The notes under the pieces: generated by a model
What the model saw: the letters and a program-made list of their open reading frames with translations, nothing else
Told to the model about the DNA's origin: nothing
Database searches by the model: none
Made by a program: the position numbers and the translations under genes
Shown here: positions 52,196 to 60,156 of the stretch, one piece after another
How the letters are laid out: each line of letters opens with the position of its first letter
Numbering within the stretch: position 1 is the stretch's first letter
Origin: UBA7867 sp964579205
GTDB taxonomy: Bacteria > Bacillota > Clostridia > Christensenellales > UBA1242
Direction: 5' to 3'
DNA length: 64,000 nt
Assembly: GCA_964579205.1 (NCBI GenBank)
Contig: CAZOFH010000001.1
Coordinates: forward strand, 62,001 to 126,000

Positions 52196-52278
52196 TTGTA
52201 TGACGGCGAACATCGTACCCACCTCGCAGCGCAGGTGTGCGAGCACCCCGTGAAATCTGTGCGCCATAGGCGAACCCA
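52196..52278. repeat. Module C intergenic element
   Basis: Segment from ATGACGG through CACCTCGCAGCGCAGGTG to GCGAGCACCCC, then a GAAATCTGTG half-arm. Related stretches lie at about 58874-58920 and 63030-63085. Confidence 0.5.
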
Positions 52279-52394
52279 AAACAAAAAAGACCCAAAAGGA
52301 CTTTTTTCTATTTATCAGATTATTTTATCCGTTTTTTATCGGATTGCTCTATCATTATTTTTTCCGTCAATACTGGTTGAATGAGAGTCTACGA

Positions 52395-53696
52395 CTACAT
52401 TCTCTCTATGGCGTCGAGGAGAGAGTCGCGCGTATTGCACTCGGGCATAGTAGCGCAAAGGGTGAGCAAATCGGCGAAAATTTGGCTAAAGCGGCTCGGT
52501 GAAATGTCAGGGAATTCTGTCAAAATATCATCGCCATTGATAGCCAAATCAGCGACGCAAAAAGGAGTGTGGTCGAGTAGCATAAGCTGGTACACGCGCA
52601 GCACTTCCTCCCCGATGCCAGCCATATGCAATAGCCCAAAGAGTTCGTCCTTGCAGGAGAAATTCGCCTGCAAAAAGAGGCGGATTTGCTTTTGCGAGAG
52701 GAGTGCGCCTTGTCTCACCGTGGCGAAAGCCTGCAGTATTGCAGTCTGGCGAGCGACCTCGCGTTTGTTGAGCCTGACCCCCTGCTCTCCTAGGACGAGA
52801 GCGATGCTGGACGACTCGAGAGGTTGACCCAGCCCATCTAACAAATCTATCACAAAACTAGACACGCGCAGCGCTGGCGGGGATAGGGCTAGCATTGACC
52901 AAGAGATATTGTCTACCCGTGCCTTTGCTGCCGTATCGAGCGTAGCCCAAAAAGGCGTCAAGACATACTCCCACGCCCCGAGGCGGCTCAGCAATTCTAC
53001 CGCGCGACACTGAGCACCGCGGCTCTCAATAGCCTTGTACTTGTTGTCAGCGAAGAGCATCGCGACAATCTCTTTGTTAAATCGTTGTGGCGAAATGGCG
53101 CCGAGTTGGCTAATCATATCGTGTGCCACTGCCCAAGTCTGCTCTTCAATCTGATAGCCCAATTCGCAGGCAAGACGCACCATTCTGAGAATGCGCAAGC
53201 CGTCGCGGCTAAAAACGATACTCGGAGTCTCGACAGTCTTTACCAAGTGATTTTTGACACACTTTACCCCGTCATAAAAGTCGAGAATTCGGTTACCCAA
53301 AATATCGTAATACATAGCATTGATGCTAAAATCCCTACGGCTCGCGTCCGCCTCGATATCGTCTACAAACTCGACACGCTCGGGGCTATGCGCGCCGCCC
53401 TCGGGATAGATTTCGGCACGAAAAGTGGTATGCTCGTACTCAAATGTCCGCGCCGCGTCAAAGATGTGCACTGTGCCTAACTTTGGGTTGATCATCTCGC
53501 AGTGATAGCCATTTTGCGCCGCCATTCGCTCGACATCGGCAGCCTGCGCACTGCTACATACATCGACATCAGTTTCGCAAAAGCCCATCAGAGCATTTCG
53601 CACAAAACCACCGACCACATACAATGTAAAACCATTTTTATCAAAAATTTGGGCAAGACGCACCAAATTTTCGTCTACGTTCAATTTCTTTTTCAT
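52395..53696 (-). CDS. cca: CCA-adding tRNA nucleotidyltransferase
   Basis: 433 residues. Nucleotidyltransferase superfamily head: YVVGGFVRNALMG, catalytic acidic pair in ETDVDVC, then RRDFSINAMYYD and RDGLRILRMVRLA, followed by helical tRNA-binding domains. Adds or repairs the 3' CCA end, though poly(A) polymerase of the same family cannot be excluded. No ribosome site precedes the ATG; instead a -10 lies six bases upstream, implying a leaderless mRNA. Confidence 0.92.
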   Translation of the reverse strand: MKKKLNVDENLVRLAQIFDKNGFTLYVVGGFVRNALMGFCETDVDVCSSAQAADVERMAAQNGYHCEMINPKLGTVHIFDAARTFEYEHTTFRAEIYPEGGAHSPERVEFVDDIEADASRRDFSINAMYYDILGNRILDFYDGVKCVKNHLVKTVETPSIVFSRDGLRILRMVRLACELGYQIEEQTWAVAHDMISQLGAISPQRFNKEIVAMLFADNKYKAIESRGAQCRAVELLSRLGAWEYVLTPFWATLDTAAKARVDNISWSMLALSPPALRVSSFVIDLLDGLGQPLESSSIALVLGEQGVRLNKREVARQTAILQAFATVRQGALLSQKQIRLFLQANFSCKDELFGLLHMAGIGEEVLRVYQLMLLDHTPFCVADLAINGDDILTEFPDISPSRFSQIFADLLTLCATMPECNTRDSLLDAIERM

Positions 53697-53732
53697 ATCG
53701 CTAGTATATCACAAAAACTGCCGTCTAGCCAA
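53697..53732 (-). promoter_or_regulatory. Promoter of cca, abutting the start codon
   Basis: TATACT with TGA in front (53703-53708) lies six bases before the ATG. TTGGCT with an 18-base spacer is the likely -35. Transcription would begin at or beside the A of ATG. Confidence 0.6.
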
Positions 53733-53747
53733 GCAATTTTGATGTAT

Positions 53748-54257
53748 TTACCCGAAAAATCCGCCATTTACAAAGGTAGCCAAAGTCCCGAGCGCCTCTA
53801 TGCGGCGTGAAATGATATTGTACACGATGTGTTTTGCCTCGGCGGTGTCCTCGAGATTGAGTATGCTCACCAAGTCACCTAGCAGGGCGCTCTCATTCTG
53901 AAAATACGCCCCGAGGGTGGTATTGAATGTGCTAGGCACGCTAGAGATGAGGTTCGGATTGCTGCGGCTGCCTGACTCTCGCGGATAAAGAGCAGATAGA
54001 TCGGCAAAATCCTGCCTACTCAGTTCGAGCAATTCTCTAATGTAACGCGACTGACTATTATTGCTAGCACGCGCTGCCAAAAGACGGAGCAGACTATCAT
54101 TACCAGCCCAATCTATCTGTGCCATTATACGCGTTTTGTCCTCGCATTCTGCGCAACACGGCTGCTGAGCCGTCCGAACGCAACGAGCATCTGCATATTC
54201 TCGGTTCATTTTGTGCAGACTAACCTCATCAGGGGTTTGAAAATCGTCAAATTCCAT
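53748..54257 (-). CDS. Hypothetical protein with four-cysteine N-terminal segment
   Basis: 169 residues from the ATG at 54257 (GGGAGGG upstream). Family not recognised. The N-terminal 60 residues are acidic and contain four Cys, three of them clustered (CCAEC). The remainder is largely predicted helix: LLRLLAARAS, YIRELLELSRQDFADLSALYP and AKHIVYNIISRRIEALG. A small ferritin-like or coat-associated helical bundle is possible, but no metal-ligand pattern is complete. It stands between recR and cca with a clear ribosome site. Confidence 0.6.
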   Translation of the reverse strand: MEFDDFQTPDEVSLHKMNREYADARCVRTAQQPCCAECEDKTRIMAQIDWAGNDSLLRLLAARASNNSQSRYIRELLELSRQDFADLSALYPRESGSRSNPNLISSVPSTFNTTLGAYFQNESALLGDLVSILNLEDTAEAKHIVYNIISRRIEALGTLATFVNGGFFG

Positions 54258-54314
54258 CTCGTCCCTCCCAAAATACAATTATCTAATATGAATTAAACTG
54301 GAGATTTGTGAAAT

Positions 54315-54491
54315 ATGAGCACTCATAATACTCAAAAAATCGCGCAATTATTGCAAAAAGAAAAAGCAATCGAAAACGAATTGCTCATCAAAAAAAACAA
54401 AAACCTCGCGCGATCTCTGCGCAGGCTCTTGTCTACAAAACGGGAATTAGCCGCCCTAAGCGAGGCTAAATCTCTCTACGATCTAGAATAG
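54315..54491 (+). CDS. Possible 58-residue basic helical protein
   Basis: Translated by hand: starts MSTHNTQKIAQLLQKEKAIE and ends SLYDLE. Lys/Leu/Glu-rich helix. A GGAG lies 11 bases before the ATG, rather far. Its last 26 bases overlap the 3' end of recR on the other strand. Codon choice looks reasonable, but it is short and unsupported by neighbours. Confidence 0.35.
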   Translation: MSTHNTQKIAQLLQKEKAIENELLIKKNKNLARSLRRLLSTKRELAALSEAKSLYDLE

Positions 54492-55059
54492 CACGAGCAA
54501 GGGTCACCTCGTCTACATATTCGATATCGGTGCCCATACTCACCCCTTGGGCAATGCGAGTGACGCGCACCCCTAGAGGCTTGAGCAAGCCGCCAATATA
54601 GATAGCCGTAGCCTCGCCCTCTACCGTGGGGCTGGTAGCCAATATCACCTCGCGCACGCCGTCGTGCTGGATGCGAGAGAGCAACTCTTTGATACGGATA
54701 TCCTCGGCAGAGCGCCCTGCTAGCGGATTTAGCAAGCCGTGCAGCACGTGATAGGTACCATCAAACTCGGTGACGCGCTCTAGTGCCAACACATCTTTTG
54801 GCTCGGCGACCACGCAGACTAGCGACCTATCGCCACGCTCGCACACTTTGCAAACCTCTCTATCAGTAAAATTGCCACAGACCGAGCAATACCTGACCTC
54901 ACGCTTTACGCTCAAGATAGCATCAGCGAATTCTCGCGCTCTATCCTCGGACATATTGATAATAGAATAGGCGTATCGAGTAGCCGTCTTGCGCCCTACG
55001 CCCGGCAATCTATTAAACGCCGCTATGAGGTGCTCTACAGGGGCGATAAAATTCTTCAA
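54466..55059 (-). CDS. recR: Recombination protein RecR
   Basis: 197 residues, full length. Ring-shaped DNA clamp of RecF-pathway repair. Helix-hairpin-helix (LPGVGRKTATRYA), C4 zinc finger CSVCGNFTDREVCKVC, TOPRIM segment VVAEPKDVLALE and Walker-B-like C-terminus. TTG start with GGGGGG upstream. Follows ebfC directly, as in the conserved dnaX-ebfC-recR order. Confidence 0.97.
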   Translation of the reverse strand: MKNFIAPVEHLIAAFNRLPGVGRKTATRYAYSIINMSEDRAREFADAILSVKREVRYCSVCGNFTDREVCKVCERGDRSLVCVVAEPKDVLALERVTEFDGTYHVLHGLLNPLAGRSAEDIRIKELLSRIQHDGVREVILATSPTVEGEATAIYIGGLLKPLGVRVTRIAQGVSMGTDIEYVDEVTLARAILDRREI

Positions 55060-55377
55060 TTAAAACATTCCCCCCGGCATTTGCGGAGCCATCTCGGCTA
55101 ATTTTTCATCGATTTGACGATTTGCATCATTGACCGCAGCCATAATCAAGTCCTCTAGCATCTCTTTGTCCTCTGGGTCGATCACCTCAGGTTTGATAAT
55201 TACGCGAGTAATCTCGCGACGACCGCTCATCTCAATCTCGACCATTCCGCCGCCAGCATTTGCATAAAAGGTAGTAGCCTCCAGTTCTTCTCTATCCCTC
55301 TGCATTTGCTCCTGCATTTTTTGCGCCTGTTTTAGCAAATTTTGCATATTAGCGCCACCAAAACCATTAAAAGCCAT
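55060..55377 (-). CDS. ebfC: Nucleoid-associated protein YbaB/EbfC
   Basis: 105 residues from the ATG at 55377 (GGAGG upstream). Small dimeric DNA-binding protein. NMQNLLKQAQKMQEQMQ helix, ANAGGGMVEIEMSG strand and a Met/Pro/Gly tail are typical. Between dnaX and recR. Confidence 0.95.
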   Translation of the reverse strand: MAFNGFGGANMQNLLKQAQKMQEQMQRDREELEATTFYANAGGGMVEIEMSGRREITRVIIKPEVIDPEDKEMLEDLIMAAVNDANRQIDEKLAEMAPQMPGGMF

Positions 55378-55391
55378 TTCTATTTCCTCCA

Positions 55392-55862
55392 TTAATTTAT
55401 TACAGTGATATCTGCGCCCAAAATCCGACGCAGACGCACGATTTTGTCCTCGCGTCCTGCGCCTGCCGTCTCATCTAGCACAAATTCTATATTCACATTA
55501 TAACCTAAATTGCGTAAACTTTCAACCAAATCACCACAATTTTGTGGTTTTCTCAGCATTTCATAATCTAGCTGGCTAGGCACGTGCACCCGCAAGGTGT
55601 CGCCCTCGAGCGAAAACTTGCCAAGGTTGACACAGACCGAATGCAGCATAATCTTGTTTGCCTTTTTGATAGCCAAGAGCGCCCTCCCCCACAGCACGCG
55701 GGCATCAGGCAGGGGCAGCTCCACCGCGGGAGCATATGGGGCTGCAGACGGCTCCTTAGTCATTGAGTTATTCTGCCCAAAACCTGCCGACTTATTCTGC
55801 CCCGAGCCCGCAGCAGCCTCCACAGGGATACAAATTTTACCCTTGAGTGCCAGCAGCATCAT
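55392..55862 (-). CDS. dnaX: DnaX tau C-terminal part, in the -1 frame
   Basis: 156 codons in the -1 frame relative to the gene upstream, beginning at the ATGATG next to the dnaX stop. An Ala/Gly/Asn-rich linker (about 15-50) is followed by a folded domain of about 100 residues that resembles the region of tau contacting the polymerase. It has no Shine-Dalgarno of its own. It would be made either as a fusion after -1 slippage on the A10 run, giving a protein of about 520 residues, or by re-initiation at ATGA. Confidence 0.75.
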   Translation of the reverse strand: MMLLALKGKICIPVEAAAGSGQNKSAGFGQNNSMTKEPSAAPYAPAVELPLPDARVLWGRALLAIKKANKIMLHSVCVNLGKFSLEGDTLRVHVPSQLDYEMLRKPQNCGDLVESLRNLGYNVNIEFVLDETAGAGREDKIVRLRRILGADITVIN

Positions 55863-56956
55863 TTTTTTTTTGCTTCATCGCCCAAGAGACTCAGCGCGGT
55901 AGTCTCAATGAGCAATGCTGGGTCAAGCGAATATTTTAGCGCAGCCTCAATTTTGCTAAACGCCTGCATAGCAGCATTGAGCCGATTTACACTCTGAGCG
56001 TCGGCGATTTGGGTCATTTTTGCCACAGCGTCCGCGTCATAATCTCCGTCTAGTGCTGATGCACCGCAAGTTTTGATGACCAGCAGATCCCTAAATGTCT
56101 TGGTCAAGTCGTTGGCTGTGACCAAGAGGTTTTTGCCCGACTTGCGAATGACTGCAAATTCGTCAAAAAAGTCCTTTATCCGCTCCTCTAGGATAGCCGC
56201 GCCGAGGCTAAGGATAGTGGCACTATCGCTCACTCCTAGCACATTGACTACATCAGCGTAATGGATGTCGTTATTCGCAAAACTAGCGCACATATCGGCG
56301 ATACTCAGCGCGTCACGCACACTACCTTCGCCAGCGCTCGCGATGAGGCTAACAGCCTGCGGCTCTGCCTGTATCCCGCTTTGGGCGAATACGTCTGATA
56401 TCAGTCCTGCGATAACCTCGGTATTGATGAGTTTAAAATCAAAGCGCAGCACTCGCGAAAGGATAGTGGCGGGCAACTTGTGCACTTCGGTAGTAGCCAA
56501 AATAAACACAGCGTGTAGAGGTGGCTCCTCTAGCGTCTTTAGCAATGCGTTGAATGCGCTAGTAGTCAGCATATGCACCTCGTCGATGATATAGACCTTG
56601 TACTTGCCTACGGTCGGCGGGTATTTTACCTTGTCGCGCAGATCACGAATCTCCTCGACGCCATTATTACTAGCGGCGTCAATCTCGATAATGTCGATAG
56701 CACTACTCTCACGCAGAGCCTTGCACGCCTCGCACTCTCCGCAAGGCGACCCGTCGACTGGATGCTGGCAGTTTATTGCGCGCGCGAACACCTTTGCACA
56801 AGTAGTCTTGCCCGTGCCGCGACTGCCGCAAAACAGGTACGCGTGCCCTATCTGATCGTTTTTGATTTGGTTTTTGAGCGTCCGCGTCACGTGGTCTTGA
56901 CCGATGACTTTGTCAAAACTGGTCGGACGAAATTTTCTATAAAGTGCTAGATACAT
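55859..56956 (-). CDS. dnaX: DNA polymerase III gamma/tau ATPase domains
   Basis: 365 residues ending in AKKK. Clamp-loader motor: LYRKFRPTSFDKVIGQ start, Walker A GSRGTGKTT, zinc module with CQHP, CGEC and C, VYIIDEVHMLT, and the sensor-1 LATTEVHKLP with the SRVLRFDFK arginine-finger region; domain III ends about 360. The frame stops right after GCA AAA AAA AAA TGA, so the product equals gamma. Full-length tau requires the -1 frame gene at 55392. GGAG lies before the ATG. Confidence 0.95.
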   Translation of the reverse strand: MYLALYRKFRPTSFDKVIGQDHVTRTLKNQIKNDQIGHAYLFCGSRGTGKTTCAKVFARAINCQHPVDGSPCGECEACKALRESSAIDIIEIDAASNNGVEEIRDLRDKVKYPPTVGKYKVYIIDEVHMLTTSAFNALLKTLEEPPLHAVFILATTEVHKLPATILSRVLRFDFKLINTEVIAGLISDVFAQSGIQAEPQAVSLIASAGEGSVRDALSIADMCASFANNDIHYADVVNVLGVSDSATILSLGAAILEERIKDFFDEFAVIRKSGKNLLVTANDLTKTFRDLLVIKTCGASALDGDYDADAVAKMTQIADAQSVNRLNAAMQAFSKIEAALKYSLDPALLIETTALSLLGDEAKKK

Positions 56957-56958
56957 CT

Positions 56959-57549
56959 TTACTTCTCCAAAAATTTTAGTTTACTTTTTATTCTCACGAT
57001 AGCATTATCTACTGATTTTTCATTTTTGTCAAGTCGATTGGCAATAATTTTGTAACTATAGCCCGCCAAAAACAATTTTAGCACCTGCCATTCAAATTCG
57101 CTGAGGACGGCACGGATGCGCTGGTACAACTCCGCACGGCGCTCGCGCAACTCAAAAATCTCGGACGGGGTCAAATCTTCGCTCGCCAATTCACCTCCCT
57201 CGCTTTCCTCACCATCTGCTAGTTGGCTGAGACTAAAATACTCAATTAGCGGGGAATTTTTGAGCGCCATACTGTGCCGAATCGCAGAAATCACCTGATT
57301 TACCACGCTTTTACGCGCGTATGGATAAAAAGGCTGGGTCGAGTCTAGGTCATAATTTTGCAATGCTCGATACAGCCCGATCATCCCCTCTTGCACAAGG
57401 TCAGACTGGTCGCCTCCATTGAGAAAATACCGACGCGCCACGCCATTGACCATAGGTTTTAACTCGGCAAACAGCGTGGTCAAACCGTCCTCGTCGCCCG
57501 CACGCGCACGCGCGACCAATTCACGATAATACTCGTTTTTGTCTTGCAA
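56959..57549 (-). CDS. sigH: RNA polymerase sigma-H factor
   Basis: 196 residues. Sigma factor of early sporulation and stationary phase. Region 2 has DQSDLVQEGMIGLYRAL and FYPYARKSVVNQVISAIR; region 4 has FEWQVLKLFLAGYSYKIIA then KSVDNAIVRIKSKL. Start TTG 57549 with GAGG eight bases away. Placement after rlmB, as in Bacillus (mrnC-rlmB-yacP-sigH), supports the name; yacP is absent. Confidence 0.92.
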   Translation of the reverse strand: MQDKNEYYRELVARARAGDEDGLTTLFAELKPMVNGVARRYFLNGGDQSDLVQEGMIGLYRALQNYDLDSTQPFYPYARKSVVNQVISAIRHSMALKNSPLIEYFSLSQLADGEESEGGELASEDLTPSEIFELRERRAELYQRIRAVLSEFEWQVLKLFLAGYSYKIIANRLDKNEKSVDNAIVRIKSKLKFLEK

Positions 57550-57550
57550 A

Positions 57551-58273
57551 TCACTTACCTCTCTGTCTCACTACCTCAAAGACTGCCACCCCGCACGCCA
57601 CGCTAGCATTCAGGCTGTTGACCTGCCCTAGCATCGGCATAGTCACCACGGCGTCGCAATTCTTTTTGACTAACTGGCTCACGCCTTTGCCCTCGCTGCC
57701 GATGACTAGCGCTATCGCCCCTGTCAAGTTTTGACGGTAGATATTTACGCCGCCCAATTCGACCGCGTATATCCACAGCCCCAAGTTTTTGAGATGCGAA
57801 ATCACATTGTTTAAATTGGTCACTTTGCACACCAGCATATGCTCTAGCGCCCCCGCGCTGGTACGAGCAACAGTGCTATTGATGGGGCAAGCATTATGCT
57901 TTGGAATAATGACCCCGTGCACCCCTGCGCACTCGCACACGCGCAAAACGGCACCGAAATTGTGCGGGTCCTCCACGCCATCGAGAATTACCACAAAGGG
58001 CTGCTCTCCGCGAGAATCAGCACGGCGGATAATGTCCTCGATTTGGCAGTAGCTATAGTCCTCCATTTCGGCGACAAAGCCCTGATGATGCTCGTCGTGG
58101 CAAAGGTTAAACAACTGCATTTTGTCGACATACTCTAGCCTAATATTGCGTTTTTTGCACAGTGCCTCTATCTCGCCCGGCTTGTTGACAAAAGAGTCTT
58201 GACAATACACCTTGTACACCGCTTTTTCTGCACGCAACGCCTCGACTACCGCATTTTTACCATAAATAATCAT
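57551..58273 (-). CDS. rlmB: 23S rRNA 2'-O-methyltransferase RlmB
   Basis: 240 residues from the ATG at 58273 (GAGGTGAAAG upstream). SPOUT family with trefoil knot: N-terminal rRNA-binding domain, then VILDGVEDPHNFGAVLRVCE, LVIGSEGKGVSQLVKK and NSLNASVACGVAVFE. Methylates G2251-equivalent in 23S or a tRNA site. Overlaps mrnC by 4 bases. Confidence 0.94.
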   Translation of the reverse strand: MIIYGKNAVVEALRAEKAVYKVYCQDSFVNKPGEIEALCKKRNIRLEYVDKMQLFNLCHDEHHQGFVAEMEDYSYCQIEDIIRRADSRGEQPFVVILDGVEDPHNFGAVLRVCECAGVHGVIIPKHNACPINSTVARTSAGALEHMLVCKVTNLNNVISHLKNLGLWIYAVELGGVNIYRQNLTGAIALVIGSEGKGVSQLVKKNCDAVVTMPMLGQVNSLNASVACGVAVFEVVRQRGK

Positions 58274-58689
58274 TCTTTCACCTCGTTTTCTCCCCAAATC
58301 AGCGCCAAAATCTCATTGAGCCTGTCGATTTTGTTTGACAAATACAAATGCCCGACTAGCGCCTCTAGCCCAGTCGCGCGCTTGTATTCCGCCAGCCCAA
58401 AATTCTTGCTCTTGGTCGTAATCGGCGAGTTTTTCGCCCTGCGCACCACGCCCGCCTCTTCTTCGTCTAGGTGTGGCAAAATCCTTGCGAGAGCGTCACT
58501 CTGCGCCTGCGCGTTGACTAGTCCACTCGCGAGCCTGTGCAACTGATTGGGCTTGGCAAGGCCTTTTCGCAACTCAAATTCGCGTGCGCATAGCGAATAG
58601 ACTGCATCCCCTATCCAAGCCAAAGTCGCCACCGAAACATTCTTTAGTTCGGCGTCCGTATATTCTCTAAATGTCCAAAATTCTCTCAT
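58270..58689 (-). CDS. mrnC: Mini-ribonuclease 3
   Basis: 139 residues. RNase III fold lacking a dsRNA-binding domain; trims 23S rRNA precursors. WIGDAVYSLCARE and the EYKRATGLEALVGHLYL block give the metal site. No ribosome site precedes the ATG at 58689; a consensus -10 ends six bases before it, which indicates a leaderless mRNA. Upstream of rlmB as in Bacillus. Confidence 0.93.
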   Translation of the reverse strand: MREFWTFREYTDAELKNVSVATLAWIGDAVYSLCAREFELRKGLAKPNQLHRLASGLVNAQAQSDALARILPHLDEEEAGVVRRAKNSPITTKSKNFGLAEYKRATGLEALVGHLYLSNKIDRLNEILALIWGENEVKE

Positions 58690-58724
58690 ATTTTCATTAT
58701 ACCACAACTTGCGAATTTTGGCAA
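58690..58724 (-). promoter_or_regulatory. Promoter of mrnC, abutting the start codon
   Basis: TTGCCA, 17-base spacer, TATAAT (58696-58701) preceded by TGG, then GAAAAT and ATG. Predicted transcription start falls on the start codon. Confidence 0.75.
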
Positions 58725-58739
58725 TAAATTTGATAATAA

Positions 58740-58940
58740 TTTACTTTTGATGAGAATATACTTTTTTGTGAGCGGCTCCGCCCCCACAATAATAAGGATA
58801 ATCCCTTTAACATACACAAGGGGTGGCTTCGCCACATTTTATAGATAGAATGATGCGACCATAGAAAAACCATATGACGGAGAGTGTTATACGCACCTCG
58901 CAGCGCAGTTGAGCACCTCCACATTTTCTATCAAAAAAAT
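58740..58940. repeat. Intergenic repeat modules upstream of cwlD
   Basis: Module B hairpin GTGGCTTCGCCAC near 58811-58823 followed by ATTTTATAG, a GCGG/CCGC hairpin at about 58772, and module C (CACCTCGCAGCGCAG) near 58892. No gene on either strand. Confidence 0.5.
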
Positions 58941-58961
58941 ATCGACACAAAGGACTGCAAA

Positions 58962-59669
58962 ATGATATTCACGATAAAATTCCCTATAAAAAGAATGTTG
59001 TGCTATATGGCGGTTTTTGCCGTCCTGTTTTCACTCAATGTTTGGGTGGCGAGTGCGAGTAGCGCCGTTTTTAGCAATTCTACCCCTTATCCTAGATTTT
59101 GCGTAGTACTAGACGCAGGGCACGGCGGAATAGATTGCGGCTGTATCGGCATCACCACGGGCGCAAATGAGCGCGATATCAACCTCAGCATTACCCAAAA
59201 ATTGGGTAGTTTGCTCACCGCTCTCGATATCCGAGTCGTGTATACCCGCACCAATATGGACGGGCTATACGGCACTTTTGCTAGCGGCTTTAAAAAACGC
59301 GATTTGCAGGCACGCAGGGATATCATCCAGTCCGCGAACCCAAATCTCGTCGTCAGTATCCACCTCAATAGTTATCCATCGCCTACCGCTAGCGGCGCTC
59401 AAGTCTTTTACAAAATCGGCAGCGATGTCAGCCGCCAACTCGGGCAGACCCTCCAGCAAATTTTCGTTGACCAAATCCCCGGCTCGCGCAAAGATAGTAT
59501 GGCGGGCGACTTTTATATGCTAAACTGTACCGCCACCCCAGGAGTGCTGGTCGAATGCGGCTTTTTGTCCAATCCTACTGAAGAAAAACTGCTTACTTCC
59601 GCCGATTACCAAGAAAAAATCGCCTACGCCATTGCCTGCGGCATCCTCACCTTTTTCGGCTTGAATTAA
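58962..59669 (+). CDS. cwlD: Spore cortex N-acetylmuramoyl-L-alanine amidase CwlD
   Basis: 235 residues from the ATG at 58962 (AAAGGAC upstream). Zinc amidase that removes peptides so that muramic-delta-lactam can form in cortex. Signal anchor at about 10-33; amidase_3 fold: VVLDAGHGGIDCGC, Glu in NERDINLS, SIHLNSY with the second His, and the catalytic Glu in VLVECGFLSNP. Single gene, on the plus strand. Confidence 0.93.
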   Translation: MIFTIKFPIKRMLCYMAVFAVLFSLNVWVASASSAVFSNSTPYPRFCVVLDAGHGGIDCGCIGITTGANERDINLSITQKLGSLLTALDIRVVYTRTNMDGLYGTFASGFKKRDLQARRDIIQSANPNLVVSIHLNSYPSPTASGAQVFYKIGSDVSRQLGQTLQQIFVDQIPGSRKDSMAGDFYMLNCTATPGVLVECGFLSNPTEEKLLTSADYQEKIAYAIACGILTFFGLN

Positions 59670-59784
59670 AGTCTGCAGGTTCGGAGGCAATCCCATAATG
59701 AGGCTTGCCGCTCATTCCCCTGCCGGCGGCTTGCCATAGTGTGAGCTATCGCACACACTATAAAACAAGGATAATTTCTTCAAC

Positions 59785-59826
59785 TGTCATTCAGAGGCTG
59801 ATGCAATCAGCCGTGGAATCTGTGAG
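59785..59826 (+). repeat. Dispersed variable-stem hairpin element, copy 7
   Basis: Arms TGTCATTCAGAG and CGTGGAATCTGTGAG with stem GGCTGAT/ATCAGCC, different from every other copy; CGAACCCC follows. Confidence 0.75.
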
Positions 59827-59897
59827 GCTCACCGTGCCGAACCCCCACCCCGCTATTGCTTGCACATAGAACAAGAGGCAGGAAGACTATTCGATTA

Positions 59898-59979
59898 ATA
59901 ATGTCGCAGGCTTTGCCTTCGACGGGGTTCGCTATCGCTCACGGATTCCACGGCGAACGATGCCCGCATCTGAATGATA
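59898..59979 (-). repeat. Dispersed hairpin element, copy 8, with extra hairpin
   Basis: Reverse orientation. Core at 59938-59979, then GCGATAGCGAACCCC and a hairpin GTCGaAGGC/GCCTgCGAC. Same layout as 2198-2272 with altered stem bases. Confidence 0.7.
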
Positions 59980-60077
59980 ATAGAAGGAAATTAACCTTTA
60001 TAATAAATAATAATTGCAGGTTCGGGGTGAAGTCCTTGCAAGGAGTCTTCCCCGCATTGCGCCCCGCCCCCCAAACG

Positions 60078-60106
60078 CCAAAAAGGATAGTCTCCTATCC
60101 TTTTTA
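60078..60106 (-). terminator. Terminator of the surface-protein gene
   Basis: AAAAAGGATAG/CTATCCTTTTT, 11-bp stem, loop TCTC-like, T tract on the minus strand. Confidence 0.8.
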
Positions 60107-60156
60107 TTATAATACTGCATTTTATGCATTCTTACAGGGGCGAGAGCGCGCGGCTA

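Larger units (their letters stand above)
52018..52394. other. Gene-free stretch with repeats between dnaB and cca
   Basis: No gene. It holds one degenerate copy of the hairpin element, a CACCTCGCAGCGCAGGTG-type element (module C) also present near 58890 and 63040, and an imperfect A/T-flanked hairpin at 52284-52311 that may terminate cca. Confidence 0.6.
59670..60077. other. Gene-free stretch with hairpin repeats after cwlD
   Basis: No credible gene. It contains two copies of the variable-stem element, a GGCGGCTTGCC-type GC-rich block (about 59700-59735) related to the 3634 structure, and an ATAGTGTG/CACACTAT hairpin at about 59737-59762. Confidence 0.65.

Noticed and set aside
55392..55862. 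The dnaX split as an assembly error
   Set aside because: Not excluded, but both frames encode sensible dnaX parts, the break lies exactly at a slippery A10, and dnaX is known for frameshifting, so a biological reading was kept.
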